This document shows, one piece after another, positions 6,189-13,719 of a stretch of DNA of 30,866 bases; positions within the stretch are counted from its first letter, which is position 1; each line of letters opens with the position of its first letter. Made by a program: the position numbers and the translations under genes. Source of the stretch: Acidimicrobiia bacterium (GTDB lineage Bacteria > Actinomycetota > Acidimicrobiia > IMCC26256 > JAENVU01); NCBI GenBank assembly GCA_016650415.1, contig JAENVU010000357.1, forward strand, positions 1 to 30,866. The letters are read 5' to 3'. The notes below the pieces were generated by a model that saw only the letters and a program-made list of their open reading frames with translations, did not search any database and was not told the origin of the DNA.

Positions 6189-6755
6189 ATGACCCTCGAG
6201 ATCGATGACATCGTCGACCGGTGTCGAAGGGCCCGCGCCGAGAGCACTCCGCAGCTGGCGATCCGCGATGTCGTCGCCGAGTTGGTCGCCGATCCGAACT
6301 CGGTGGCGGAAGCAATCGGGCCGATCGTCGAGGGTGGGATCAAGCTGTTGCACCGGGCCGACGATCTCACGGTCTTGCACATCGCGTGGACGCCCGGGAT
6401 GCGCCTGATGCCCCACGATCATGCGATGTTCGCAGTGGTGGGGATGTACGGCGGGCAGGAGGACAACGAGTTCTTCCGCCGCACTCCGGGTGGCCTCGAA
6501 ACCGCGGGCGGCCGGGAACTTCCGGCGAGTGAGGTCCTGGTGATGGGGGACGACGTGATCCACGCGGTCGCGAACCGGCGTGAGGAGTACGCGGTGGCGC
6601 TCCATGTCTACGGCGGGGATTTCTTCAACGCTGAGCGCTCGGAGTGGGACCCGGAGACCTTCGTCGAACGGCCGCGGGACCTCGACGGGACGACCCGATT
6701 GTTCGCGGCTGCGAACGCGGCGTGGGCGGCTCGGAGCGACCCCGCCGACGCGTAG
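6189..6755 (+). CDS. Cysteine-dioxygenase-like cupin (putative thiol dioxygenase)
   Basis: A 188-residue single-domain cupin. The metal site looks intact: His76 and His78 (MPHDHAMFAVVGMYGGQEDNEFF) with His125 (DDVIHAVAN), plus a later strand ALHVYGGDFF (137-146). This pattern is typical of the cysteine dioxygenase / 3-mercaptopropionate dioxygenase relatives, non-haem iron enzymes that oxidise thiols to sulfinic acids. The substrate cannot be read, and many such proteins are only annotated as metal-dependent double-stranded beta-helix proteins. It begins with ATG preceded by TAGATT and no ribosome binding site. Its TAG stop is also the first half of the -10 of the following aminotransferase. 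Confidence 0.75.
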   Translation: MTLEIDDIVDRCRRARAESTPQLAIRDVVAELVADPNSVAEAIGPIVEGGIKLLHRADDLTVLHIAWTPGMRLMPHDHAMFAVVGMYGGQEDNEFFRRTPGGLETAGGRELPASEVLVMGDDVIHAVANRREEYAVALHVYGGDFFNAERSEWDPETFVERPRDLDGTTRLFAAANAAWAARSDPADA

Positions 6756-6758
6756 CCT
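6753..6758 (+). promoter_or_regulatory. Putative -10 (TAGCCT) overlapping the preceding stop codon
   Basis: The hexamer ends 7 nt before the aminotransferase ATG at 6766. Its TAG is the stop codon of the cupin gene. No Shine-Dalgarno sequence is present. Confidence 0.5.
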
Positions 6759-6765
6759 GCGGCCC

Positions 6766-8022
6766 ATGGGCTCACATCTCGCCGACGTCTGGTTCCAAGT
6801 CACCGACCTGCCCGTGGTCTCCGGGTCGGGGTGCACCGTCACCACGTCCGACGGTACGGAGTATCTCGACTTCACGAGCGGCATCGCGGTGACGAGTACC
6901 GGCCATTGCCATCCGACCGTCGTTGCCGCGATCCAGGAGCAGGCAACGAAGTTCATCCACGCCCAGGTCAACTGTTATCGGCATCCGCTGCTCGAGGAAC
7001 TCGCCGCGAAACTCGCCGAGATCACGCCTCCGGACATCGACACCTTCTTCTTTGCCAACTCGGGAGCGGAGGCCACCGAGGCCGCGGTCAAGTTGGCCAA
7101 GCACGCGACGGGTCGGCCCAACGTCATCGTGTTCCAGGGTTCGTTCCACGGACGGTCACACCTGACGATGGCGATGACCACCTCGAAGACCGGGTACCGC
7201 GCGGGATACCAACCGCTGCCGAGCGGCGTGTTCGTTGCGCCCTTCCCGTACGCGATCCGCGACGGCATCTCGGAGGACGCCGCGGTCGCCGGCGCACTCG
7301 GCGGGTTCGACCTCGTGCTGGCCGCCCAGTCCGCGCCGGCCGAGACCGCCGCTGTCGTCATGGAACCGGTGCTCGGCGAGGGGGGCTACCTCCCGGCGCC
7401 GGCATCGTTCATCCAGGGCATCAAGGCGCGGTGCGAGCAGCACGACATCCTCTTCGTCGCCGACGAGGTGCAGTCGGGATTCGCTCGGACCGGCTCGATG
7501 TTCGCCATCGACGCTGCGGGCATCGTGCCCGACATCGTCGTGATGGCGAAGGGCATCGCGTCGGGATTCCCGATCTCCGCGATCGGCGCGTCGGCCGGGA
7601 TCATGAGCCGGTGGGGAACGGGCGCGCACGGCGGTACCTACGGCGGAAATCCGATCGGTTGCGCAGCGGCACTGGCGACGATCGAGGTCCTCACGGCTCC
7701 CGGGTTCCTCGACAACGTGAACGCGCGCGGGAACCAACTGCGGGCGGGACTCCGATCGTTGGCCTCGGACCATCCGGTGATCGTCGATGTCCGCGGCCCC
7801 GGGCTCATGGTCGGGTGCGAGATGGCCGACGCCCAGGGCGCGCCCGATGCGGCTCGCGTCGCGGCGGTCGCGGCGCACTGCCGGGACGAGGGACGCCTGC
7901 TGCTGATGAACGCCGGGACGAACGGCAATGTGCTGCGGTGGATGCCGCCGCTCGTGGTGTCGGAGGCGGAGATCGATCGGGCCCTCACGGCCTTCGAGGC
8001 TGCGCTCGTCGCCACTGCCTGA
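6766..8022 (+). CDS. Class III PLP-dependent aminotransferase (GABA/ornithine-type)
   Basis: A 418-residue fold-type I aminotransferase. PLP-binding features are intact: ANSGAEATEAAVKLAK (97-112), GSFHGRSHLTMAMTTSK (125-141), AAVVMEPVLGEGGY (195-208), the DEVQSGFARTG motif with Asp233, and the Schiff-base Lys262 in VVMAKGIASGFP. The GTYGGNPIGCAAALATIE stretch follows. Best guess is a 4-aminobutyrate or related omega-amino acid: 2-oxoglutarate aminotransferase; acetylornithine-type activity is less likely since no arginine genes are near. It begins with ATG, has no ribosome binding site, and follows the cupin after 10 nt. It ends convergently with the flavoprotein gene inside a shared hairpin. 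Confidence 0.88.
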   Translation: MGSHLADVWFQVTDLPVVSGSGCTVTTSDGTEYLDFTSGIAVTSTGHCHPTVVAAIQEQATKFIHAQVNCYRHPLLEELAAKLAEITPPDIDTFFFANSGAEATEAAVKLAKHATGRPNVIVFQGSFHGRSHLTMAMTTSKTGYRAGYQPLPSGVFVAPFPYAIRDGISEDAAVAGALGGFDLVLAAQSAPAETAAVVMEPVLGEGGYLPAPASFIQGIKARCEQHDILFVADEVQSGFARTGSMFAIDAAGIVPDIVVMAKGIASGFPISAIGASAGIMSRWGTGAHGGTYGGNPIGCAAALATIEVLTAPGFLDNVNARGNQLRAGLRSLASDHPVIVDVRGPGLMVGCEMADAQGAPDAARVAAVAAHCRDEGRLLLMNAGTNGNVLRWMPPLVVSEAEIDRALTAFEAALVATA

Positions 8023-8039
8023 CCACGTTCCGGGTCAGG
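8018..8039. terminator. Stem-loop spanning two convergent stop codons, possible bidirectional terminator
   Basis: CCTGACC (8018-8024) pairs exactly with GGTCAGG (8033-8039) across an 8-nt loop. Each arm contains the TGA stop of one of the two convergent genes. There is no T-rich tail in either direction, so termination is plausible but unproven. Confidence 0.45.
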
Positions 8040-9669
8040 ACGGTTTCCCGAACACCCGGCGAACTCGGTCGCGGGCCGTCGCCCGGTCGTGGGTGATCTG
8101 CTCGACGACCTTGAGCCCGGGGATGCCGGTCACGCCACCGCCGCCGTGGGTCGCGCTCGACGCTTGGTACAAGCCGCGGATCGGAGTTCGGTAATCCGCG
8201 TAGCCCGGCGCGGGGCGCATGTGGAACAACTGGGCCGGTGACAACTCGCCGTGAAAGATGTTGCCGCCGATCAGCCCGTAGGTGTGCTCCATGTCGTAGG
8301 GGCCGATGATCTGACTGTGCAGGATCGAGTCGGTGAATCCCGGCGCGACGGCCTCGACCTGCTCGATCAGTCGCGCGCCGTACGCGTTCAGTTCGTCGCG
8401 GTGGGGTTCGTCGGCCCACGACGCGGGGACCCACTGGGTGAACAGCGACATGACGTGCTTGCCTTCGGGGGCGAGGGTGCGATCGAAGACCGACGGGATG
8501 CAGATGTCGGCGAACGGCGCGGTCGCCGGTCGGCCGGCGACCGCGTCCTGAAACGCCTGCTCCACGTGGTCGAGGCTCGGCGCGAGGACGATCGTGCCGC
8601 CGTGCACATCCGGATCGAACCCCGGCGCACTGGTGAACTCGGGGAGCCGATCCAGCGCCAGGTTGACCTTGACCGTGCCGCTGCGCGTCTTCCAGCGCCG
8701 GATGTCCTCCACGAAGTCGTCCGGAAGCTCGGTGGCCTCCAGCTGGTGGAGGAACGTGATCTGGGGGTGGGTCGCGGCGATGACGACGTCGGCGAAGATC
8801 TCCTCGCCGCTCGTGGTGACCACGCCGACCGCGGCACCGTCGCGCACGATGATCCGCATGACCTCGGCGTTGGTGCGGACCGTCGCGCCGAACGAGAGCG
8901 CCGCGTCTCGGAGTGCCCGGGTCACCGAACCCATGCCTCCTTCCGGGAAGCCCCACGCGCCGAGTTGACCGTCGCCGACGTCGCCGACCTTGTGGTGGGC
9001 CATGACGTAGGCGGTGCCGGCGGAACGCGGGCCGGCCCACGTGCCGATCACCCCGCTGACCGACAACACCCCGCGCATCGCGTCGGACTCGAACCGCTCC
9101 TCGACGAGGTCGGCAATGCTCATCGTGAACAACCGGGTGATGTCGGCGATCGACCGCTGGTCCCAGCGCCGCGCCGTCCAAGCGAAGCGACCTTGGGCCA
9201 GCAGGTCCGCAGGTCGGTGAGAGCCGAGGCGGGGTGGGGTCTCGGTCAGAAGCGGGCCGAGGACGTCGGCGAGGCCGGCGAGCCAGGACTCCCACTCCGG
9301 GTAGGCGTCGGCGTCGCGTGGGGAGAACCGAGAGATCGCTTCGTGGCGAGCGCGCGGATCGTCGGGGATGCGCAAGGCCGGGCCGTCGGGGCGAGGCGCG
9401 AAATATGGTCCCTGCGGCAGGATGCGGTAGCCGTGCCGTTCGAGTTGGAGTTCTCGCAGGATCGTGGGTGGCATGAGGCTCACCACGTAGGAGAGCGCGG
9501 TCATCTTGAAGTCGGGACCCCAAGGTTGTTCGGTGATGGCGGCGCCGCCGACCTGCTCTCGGCGTTCGAGCACGGTGACTCGGGCGCCCCGTCGAGCCAG
9601 CAGACCGGCCGCGACCAGGCCGTTGTGGCCTCCGCCGATGACGATGACGTCGAAGGGTTCGCGGGCCAT
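8035..9669 (-). CDS. FAD-dependent oxidoreductase, phytoene-desaturase/PYROXD2-like
   Basis: A 544-residue flavoprotein. The N-terminus has the FAD dinucleotide-binding motif DVIVIGGGHNGLVAAGLLARRGARVTVLERREQVGG (about 7-43). The middle has ADLVEERFESDAMRGVLSVSGVIGTWAGPRSAGTAYVMAHHKVGD and GAWGFPEGGMGSVTRAL, and the C-terminus has YGLIGGNIFHGELSPAQLF and GLYQASSATHGGGGVTGIPG. These long stretches are characteristic of the COG1233 relatives of mammalian PYROXD2, whose substrate is generally unknown; carotenoid desaturation is possible but no carotenoid genes are near. The start is ATG at 9669 with a TAGCCT hexamer 8 nt upstream and no ribosome binding site; the TAG is the stop of the preceding DUF2550-like gene. 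It is convergent with the aminotransferase. Confidence 0.85.
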   Translation of the reverse strand: MAREPFDVIVIGGGHNGLVAAGLLARRGARVTVLERREQVGGAAITEQPWGPDFKMTALSYVVSLMPPTILRELQLERHGYRILPQGPYFAPRPDGPALRIPDDPRARHEAISRFSPRDADAYPEWESWLAGLADVLGPLLTETPPRLGSHRPADLLAQGRFAWTARRWDQRSIADITRLFTMSIADLVEERFESDAMRGVLSVSGVIGTWAGPRSAGTAYVMAHHKVGDVGDGQLGAWGFPEGGMGSVTRALRDAALSFGATVRTNAEVMRIIVRDGAAVGVVTTSGEEIFADVVIAATHPQITFLHQLEATELPDDFVEDIRRWKTRSGTVKVNLALDRLPEFTSAPGFDPDVHGGTIVLAPSLDHVEQAFQDAVAGRPATAPFADICIPSVFDRTLAPEGKHVMSLFTQWVPASWADEPHRDELNAYGARLIEQVEAVAPGFTDSILHSQIIGPYDMEHTYGLIGGNIFHGELSPAQLFHMRPAPGYADYRTPIRGLYQASSATHGGGGVTGIPGLKVVEQITHDRATARDRVRRVFGKPS

Positions 9670-9677
9670 GGCCGCGG

Positions 9678-9683
9678 AGGCTA
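9678..9683 (-). promoter_or_regulatory. Putative -10 (TAGCCT) overlapping the preceding stop codon
   Basis: Minus-strand hexamer ending 8 nt before the flavoprotein ATG at 9669. Its TAG (9683 to 9681) is the stop codon of the DUF2550-like gene. Confidence 0.5.
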
Positions 9684-10109
9684 CCGGTGCGGTGGCCGGG
9701 GCTCCGGGCCGGTGATCAACCCGACGAGGCGGGCAACCCGACGGGTCGGGAGGGCAAGCTCGACGCGGGTCTCGGCGTCGACGTCCACGGGGATCACCGT
9801 GAACGAGGCGGGCAGCGCGGGCCGCTCACGCGATGCCGGGCGCCGCGCCTCGGCGAGGCGAACCCCGGTGATCGGCACGCGCACGCCGGATCCCAGCCAT
9901 GCGATGCGACGCCAGAGCAACTGCTCGACCTCGGGACCGGCGTAGCCCGCTCGAAACTTGGGCCCGAGGCCGTCGACCGTCCCGCGGGTGACGCGGAGCG
10001 AGCATTCGAAGCCTCCTGGCCGGTCCAGCCGGAGATAGAGGTGGTGGCCGCCGATCAAGACTCCGGCGATCGCGCCCAGCGCGAGCGCGCTCAGCACGAC
10101 CGCGGCCAC
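9681..10109 (-). CDS. DUF2550-like membrane-anchored protein
   Basis: A 142-residue protein with one N-terminal hydrophobic segment (about residues 2-24, VVLSALALGAIAGVLIGGHHLYL) followed by a soluble, Arg-rich domain. The layout (anchor, short FECSLRV strand, KFRAGYAG, a W-R-R-I block, then a TRVELALPTRRVARLVGLI region and a basic Pro-rich tail) resembles actinobacterial DUF2550 proteins such as that encoded near the ATP synthase genes in mycobacteria. The match is by layout and a few residues from memory, so it is tentative. GTG start with GAGG close upstream (CGAGGCATC-GTG). It begins 9 nt after the Gfo/Idh/MocA gene, so it is probably the last gene of that operon. Function unknown. Confidence 0.55.
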   Translation of the reverse strand: MAAVVLSALALGAIAGVLIGGHHLYLRLDRPGGFECSLRVTRGTVDGLGPKFRAGYAGPEVEQLLWRRIAWLGSGVRVPITGVRLAEARRPASRERPALPASFTVIPVDVDAETRVELALPTRRVARLVGLITGPEPRPPHR

Positions 10110-10118
10110 GATGCCTCG

Positions 10119-10997
10119 CTACTTCACGAGCGCGCGTTCGGCGCGCGCGACGAGTTCTTGAATGGCCAGGCCGCGCGATGCGTCGCACGGGTGGGGATCT
10201 CCGGAACGGGCGACGGCGGCGAACTCGGCGCGAACGCGAGCGAAGGACGCCGCCCGGGCACCGGACCGGGCGTCCACGAAACACGAACGATCGCGGCCGT
10301 AGACCTCGACCTCGGTTCGGCTCGGTTCGATCGCACTCGCGCACGACAGCGTGACCTCGCTGAGGGCGCCGCTCTCGTGAGTCACGAGCAGCCCGACCCA
10401 CTGTCGAGGATCGCCGTGGCCTTGGATCTCGACGACGGGTCCGAGTGCAGTCTCCACCAGGTCGAGGATGTGCGGACCGACGTCGAGCAGCGCTCCGTGT
10501 TCGAGGCGCCATCCACCCGCGAACGCACCGCCGAGGAAGGCACCGGAGATGAAGCAGGCGCGTGCCCCCGTGGGCGTCATCGTGTCGACGTCGGCCAGGA
10601 ACTCACGAACGACATCGGCGAAGCGGTAGGTCAACAACATGAGCGACCCGACCCCGTGCTCGGCGACCGCGTCGGCAATGCGCCGCGCGCCGGTCACGTC
10701 GAGGCCGAGGGGTTTCTCGAGCAGTACGGCCTTGCCGGCCTGGGCGGCACGAACTGCGAGGTCCGGTTGGGCCGCGGGGACGACGGCGAGGGCGACCGCC
10801 TCGACGTCATCGAGCAGCGCATCGAACGATGGGTAGGGGGTCACGCCGTGCTCGGCCGCGAGCGACTCGGCGTGATCGGCGGTGCGTGACCACACGCCGG
10901 CGAGTTCGGTTTCCGGCCCCGCGGCGAGGAGCGGTGCGTGCACCATGCGGGCCCAGGGCCCGGCGCCGACCAACCCGACGCGCACCGGGGCGGTCAT
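10119..10997 (-). CDS. Gfo/Idh/MocA-family oxidoreductase
   Basis: A 292-residue NAD(P)-dependent dehydrogenase. The N-terminal Rossmann domain begins VRVGLVGAGPWARMVHAPLL (GxGxxA-type motif at 11-16), and the conserved EKPLG with the cofactor/catalytic Lys95 is at 94-98. The C-terminal beta-sheet domain carries LLDVGPHILDLVETALG, where the conserved Asp and His of the active site lie. It is shorter than the usual 330-390 residues. Substrates in the family are sugars, inositols and similar polyols; nothing shows which applies. Start and M14 peptidase stop overlap by 4 nt (ATGA), which indicates translational coupling. Confidence 0.88.
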   Translation of the reverse strand: MTAPVRVGLVGAGPWARMVHAPLLAAGPETELAGVWSRTADHAESLAAEHGVTPYPSFDALLDDVEAVALAVVPAAQPDLAVRAAQAGKAVLLEKPLGLDVTGARRIADAVAEHGVGSLMLLTYRFADVVREFLADVDTMTPTGARACFISGAFLGGAFAGGWRLEHGALLDVGPHILDLVETALGPVVEIQGHGDPRQWVGLLVTHESGALSEVTLSCASAIEPSRTEVEVYGRDRSCFVDARSGARAASFARVRAEFAAVARSGDPHPCDASRGLAIQELVARAERALVK

Positions 10998-12685
10998 CCG
11001 AGCGTCACCTCGGCCCGCGCGACTCCGGCGCGTTGGTGGCGTGCCGTGACCATGACGGTCGCACCGGCCGGCCCGTGCACGATCCATTCGGTGAAGGTCC
11101 GCTCCGTGATGGGATCCATCACGCCGTCGTGCACCGCCATCATCGTCCGTACCCGCGATCGACCGGGCAGCTGCGTGAGCTCGACCGTCGGTCGACCGCC
11201 GGCCACGGAGACCCCGTCGCCACATTCGAGGGTGACCTCGACCGGCCGCACCGCCTTGCGTTCGATCGCCTTCTTCGTGATGTTGGTCGGGAGCCAACCG
11301 GCATTCTTCACGACGGCCCGTACGAGGTAGGCGTCCTCTCCGAGGTGGGTGCAGCGCAGGTCGTGGACGGCCAACTCGGGCAGTGCGAGCGCGTGCGCGA
11401 CCGCCCACGTGCTGTGAGGCGAGATCTCGGCTTCCATGAGCGAGGGGGGCGGGTTGGTCCAGGTCCGGAAGGTGTCCCAGCCGCCGAGTTCGACCGGACC
11501 GAACTGCGGATGATCGAACGGGTACCAGTCGACGAACCCGGCGCCACCCAGCACGTCGTCGTTCCAGGCCAGCAGCGCGAGGTCGTCGGCGACGGGATGA
11601 TCGGAGTACCACTCGATGTACTTGTGCTCGATGCCCGCGGCGCGGAGCGGACTCCAGAACTCGGTGGTCCAACCGATCATGCCCAGGAAGTCGTACGCCC
11701 ACTCGTCGCCACACCCCGTGATCGATGTCTTGGGGTCGTACTTGAACTCGTGGAACACCGACGCGGTCTCGTAGCCGGTGATCTCGGTCGCACGCCGTCC
11801 GAGCGTCTTGTACGTGACGAGATCCGCGGTGGGAAAGTGGTCGTCGGCGTGACCCCCGTAGGGCCGGAGGATGACCGCCGCGAACGTGTGATACGCGAAG
11901 TACACGCCGATGTTCGGCCGCGCGGTCACCGCGTCGACCACCGTGCGAACTTCCGGTTCCGACGTCGGGTAGTCACCCGCGCCGGACTGGCCTCCCTCCG
12001 GCGCCCAGTCCTGAGGGAAGTTGCGGTTGAGGTCCAAGCCCTGGAGATCTCGTGCGACCGGAACGTGGTCGGCATCGAAGTCGTGAACGACCCCCTCGGG
12101 GAGGAGCCGATAGAACGGGCCGTCGCTGACGTCGTCGAACGGCCGCGCCATCATCACGCGGGGCTCCTCGGGGTGCACGATCCACCCGCCGTCGGGATCC
12201 TCGATGCGCATCCAGAGGGTCCGGCCGTCGCCGTCGGCATCGCGTTCCATGAGGCCGGGCTGCTGATCGGCCCGCGGGTACGCGCGAGTCGAGGAGCGGA
12301 GATAGATCGGATCGGTCTCGCGCAGCGCGAGCTCGACGCCGTCGGGGTTGACGCGCGGGACGACGTAGAAAGTGCGGGTGTCGAGGGCCCGGGTGACCGC
12401 GGGATCGGTGCCGTAGTTGGAGACGAGATGGTGCAGCAGATGCAGTGCGGCGGTCGATGCCGTGACCTCGGTGGCGTGGATGTTGCACTCGAAGAACACC
12501 GCGGGCTTCTCGTGGTGTGGCCCCGTCGTCGAGTTCGTGACGGTGGCGAGCCAGATGTCCCGGCCCTCGTGGGACGTTCCGGCCGATTCGAGGCTCATCA
12601 GTTCGGGCGCCGCCTCGGCGAGGTTCCGGAGTTCGGTGACGAGCTCGTCGAAGGGATAGAGGTGGTCGAATCGGGGGGTGGCCAT
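10994..12685 (-). CDS. M14-family zinc carboxypeptidase
   Basis: A 563-residue metallocarboxypeptidase. The first zinc motif is His70-x-x-Glu73 in FECNIHATEVTAS. Substrate-binding signatures follow: YVVPRVNPDGVELAL and DLQGLDLNRNFPQDW, then the third zinc ligand in YFAYHTFAAVILRPYGG and the catalytic Glu in GWTTEFWSP. A C-terminal beta-rich region of about 120 residues (from AVHDLRCTHLGEDAYLVRAVVKNAGWLPT) resembles the extension seen in the zinc-carboxypeptidase subgroup annotated as M14 DUF2817-like or murein-peptide types. No signal peptide is visible, so it appears cytoplasmic. ATG at 12685 is preceded by a TAGTCT hexamer and no ribosome binding site. It is coupled to the Gfo/Idh/MocA gene. 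Confidence 0.88.
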   Translation of the reverse strand: MATPRFDHLYPFDELVTELRNLAEAAPELMSLESAGTSHEGRDIWLATVTNSTTGPHHEKPAVFFECNIHATEVTASTAALHLLHHLVSNYGTDPAVTRALDTRTFYVVPRVNPDGVELALRETDPIYLRSSTRAYPRADQQPGLMERDADGDGRTLWMRIEDPDGGWIVHPEEPRVMMARPFDDVSDGPFYRLLPEGVVHDFDADHVPVARDLQGLDLNRNFPQDWAPEGGQSGAGDYPTSEPEVRTVVDAVTARPNIGVYFAYHTFAAVILRPYGGHADDHFPTADLVTYKTLGRRATEITGYETASVFHEFKYDPKTSITGCGDEWAYDFLGMIGWTTEFWSPLRAAGIEHKYIEWYSDHPVADDLALLAWNDDVLGGAGFVDWYPFDHPQFGPVELGGWDTFRTWTNPPPSLMEAEISPHSTWAVAHALALPELAVHDLRCTHLGEDAYLVRAVVKNAGWLPTNITKKAIERKAVRPVEVTLECGDGVSVAGGRPTVELTQLPGRSRVRTMMAVHDGVMDPITERTFTEWIVHGPAGATVMVTARHQRAGVARAEVTLG

Positions 12686-12693
12686 CGCGGCCG

Positions 12694-12699
12694 AGACTA
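12694..12699 (-). promoter_or_regulatory. Putative -10 (TAGTCT) overlapping the thiQ stop codon
   Basis: Minus-strand hexamer ending 8 nt before the M14 peptidase ATG. Its TAG (12699 to 12697) is the stop of the thiQ-like gene. If active, the peptidase has its own promoter and is not simply the last thiamine-operon gene. Confidence 0.4.
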
Positions 12700-13719
12700 C
12701 GCGCCGGTCGGCGCCGGCTCGACGAGCACCGCGGCCTCGAGGTCGGCCGCCAGCGCGACCGCGGAGCCCACGGGCTCGGGATTGGAGCTGTGAGCGGTGA
12801 GACGCCCGACGGCGGTCTCGACGTCGACCACGAAGTGGTCGCGACGGAACCAGGTCGCCACGACGCGACCGGTGACCGCGCCCCCGGCGTTCACCCGGAG
12901 ATCGGTGGGCCGGAATCCGACGATCGTGGTTCCGGTGCCGGGAGCGTCGGTGGTGACCGAGCCCCACGGTGTCGTGACGAGGCCGGAGGCGCGCGGGCAG
13001 GCGATGTCGGAGCTCACCCCGAGGAACCGGGCGATCGCGAGGGTGTGGGGTCGCCGCCACACGGCTCGGGTCGGCCCGGTCTGGACGATGCGGCCTCGGT
13101 CGAGGATCACGATGGTGTCGGCGAACCCGAATGCTTCGTCGAGGTCGTGGGTGACGAGGAGCGTGGGGGTTCCGTTCGCGCGCAGGATTCGATGCAACTC
13201 GCGTGCGAGCTGGTCTCGTCGTTCGCGATCGACCGACGCGAGTGGCTCGTCGAGCATCAGGAGCCGGGGCGACGGCGCCAAGGCACGCGCGAGGGCGACC
13301 CGTTGACGCTCGCCGCCCGAGAGGTGATCGACGCGGCGGTGGTCGAACCCGACCAAACCGACGAGTTCGAGCATGTCCTGCGCTCGTCGTTGACGCTCGC
13401 CGCGCTCCACGCCGCGCATGCGGAGACCGAACGCGACGTTGTCGAGCACGTCGTGATGGCTGAACAGTGCGTGGTCCTGGAACATCAATCCGAAGTTGCG
13501 CTGATGGGGCGCGACTCGAGTCAGGTCCTCTCCGCCCCACGTGACGGTGCCGCTCGTGAGTGGTTCGAGCCCGGCGATGGCGCGGAGCAGGCTGGTCTTG
13601 CCGCTGCCGCTGGGCCCGAGCACGGCGACGATCTCGGCTCCTTCGAGCGTGAGATTCGCGGCGTCGACGGCCACCGTGGTGCCGTAACGGACCGTCGCGT
13701 TCGTCACGGTGAGGGTCAT
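12697..13719 (-). CDS. thiQ: Thiamine ABC transporter ATP-binding protein
   Basis: A 340-residue ABC ATPase that powers the ThiBP importer. Walker A is GPSGSGKT at 35-42, the signature LSGGERQ at 133-139, Walker B LLMLDEP at 153-159, and the H-loop is LLVTHDLDEA. Beyond the ATPase core (about 230 residues, the full length of E. coli ThiQ), a C-terminal extension of about 100 residues looks like a TOBE-type domain (VVGFRPTDLRVN, VTGRVVATWFRRDHFVVDVETAVG), as in FbpC-like transporters. The ATG overlaps the permease stop by 4 nt. Thiamine or thiamine phosphate as substrate is inferred from the operon: TPP riboswitch, pyrophosphokinase and ThiB-type lipoprotein. Confidence 0.87.
   Translation of the reverse strand: MTLTVTNATVRYGTTVAVDAANLTLEGAEIVAVLGPSGSGKTSLLRAIAGLEPLTSGTVTWGGEDLTRVAPHQRNFGLMFQDHALFSHHDVLDNVAFGLRMRGVERGERQRRAQDMLELVGLVGFDHRRVDHLSGGERQRVALARALAPSPRLLMLDEPLASVDRERRDQLARELHRILRANGTPTLLVTHDLDEAFGFADTIVILDRGRIVQTGPTRAVWRRPHTLAIARFLGVSSDIACPRASGLVTTPWGSVTTDAPGTGTTIVGFRPTDLRVNAGGAVTGRVVATWFRRDHFVVDVETAVGRLTAHSSNPEPVGSAVALAADLEAAVLVEPAPTGA

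Noticed and set aside
8251..9945. Long open frame (564 codons) on the plus strand opposite the flavoprotein gene
   Set aside because: It is the antisense shadow of the PYROXD2-like gene in high-GC DNA. It has no recognisable motif and a composition rich in Arg, Gly, Asp and Ala typical of such shadows.
10829..12793. Long open frame (654 codons) on the plus strand opposite the M14 peptidase
   Set aside because: Antisense shadow; the minus strand has an intact M14 zinc site and coupled neighbours.
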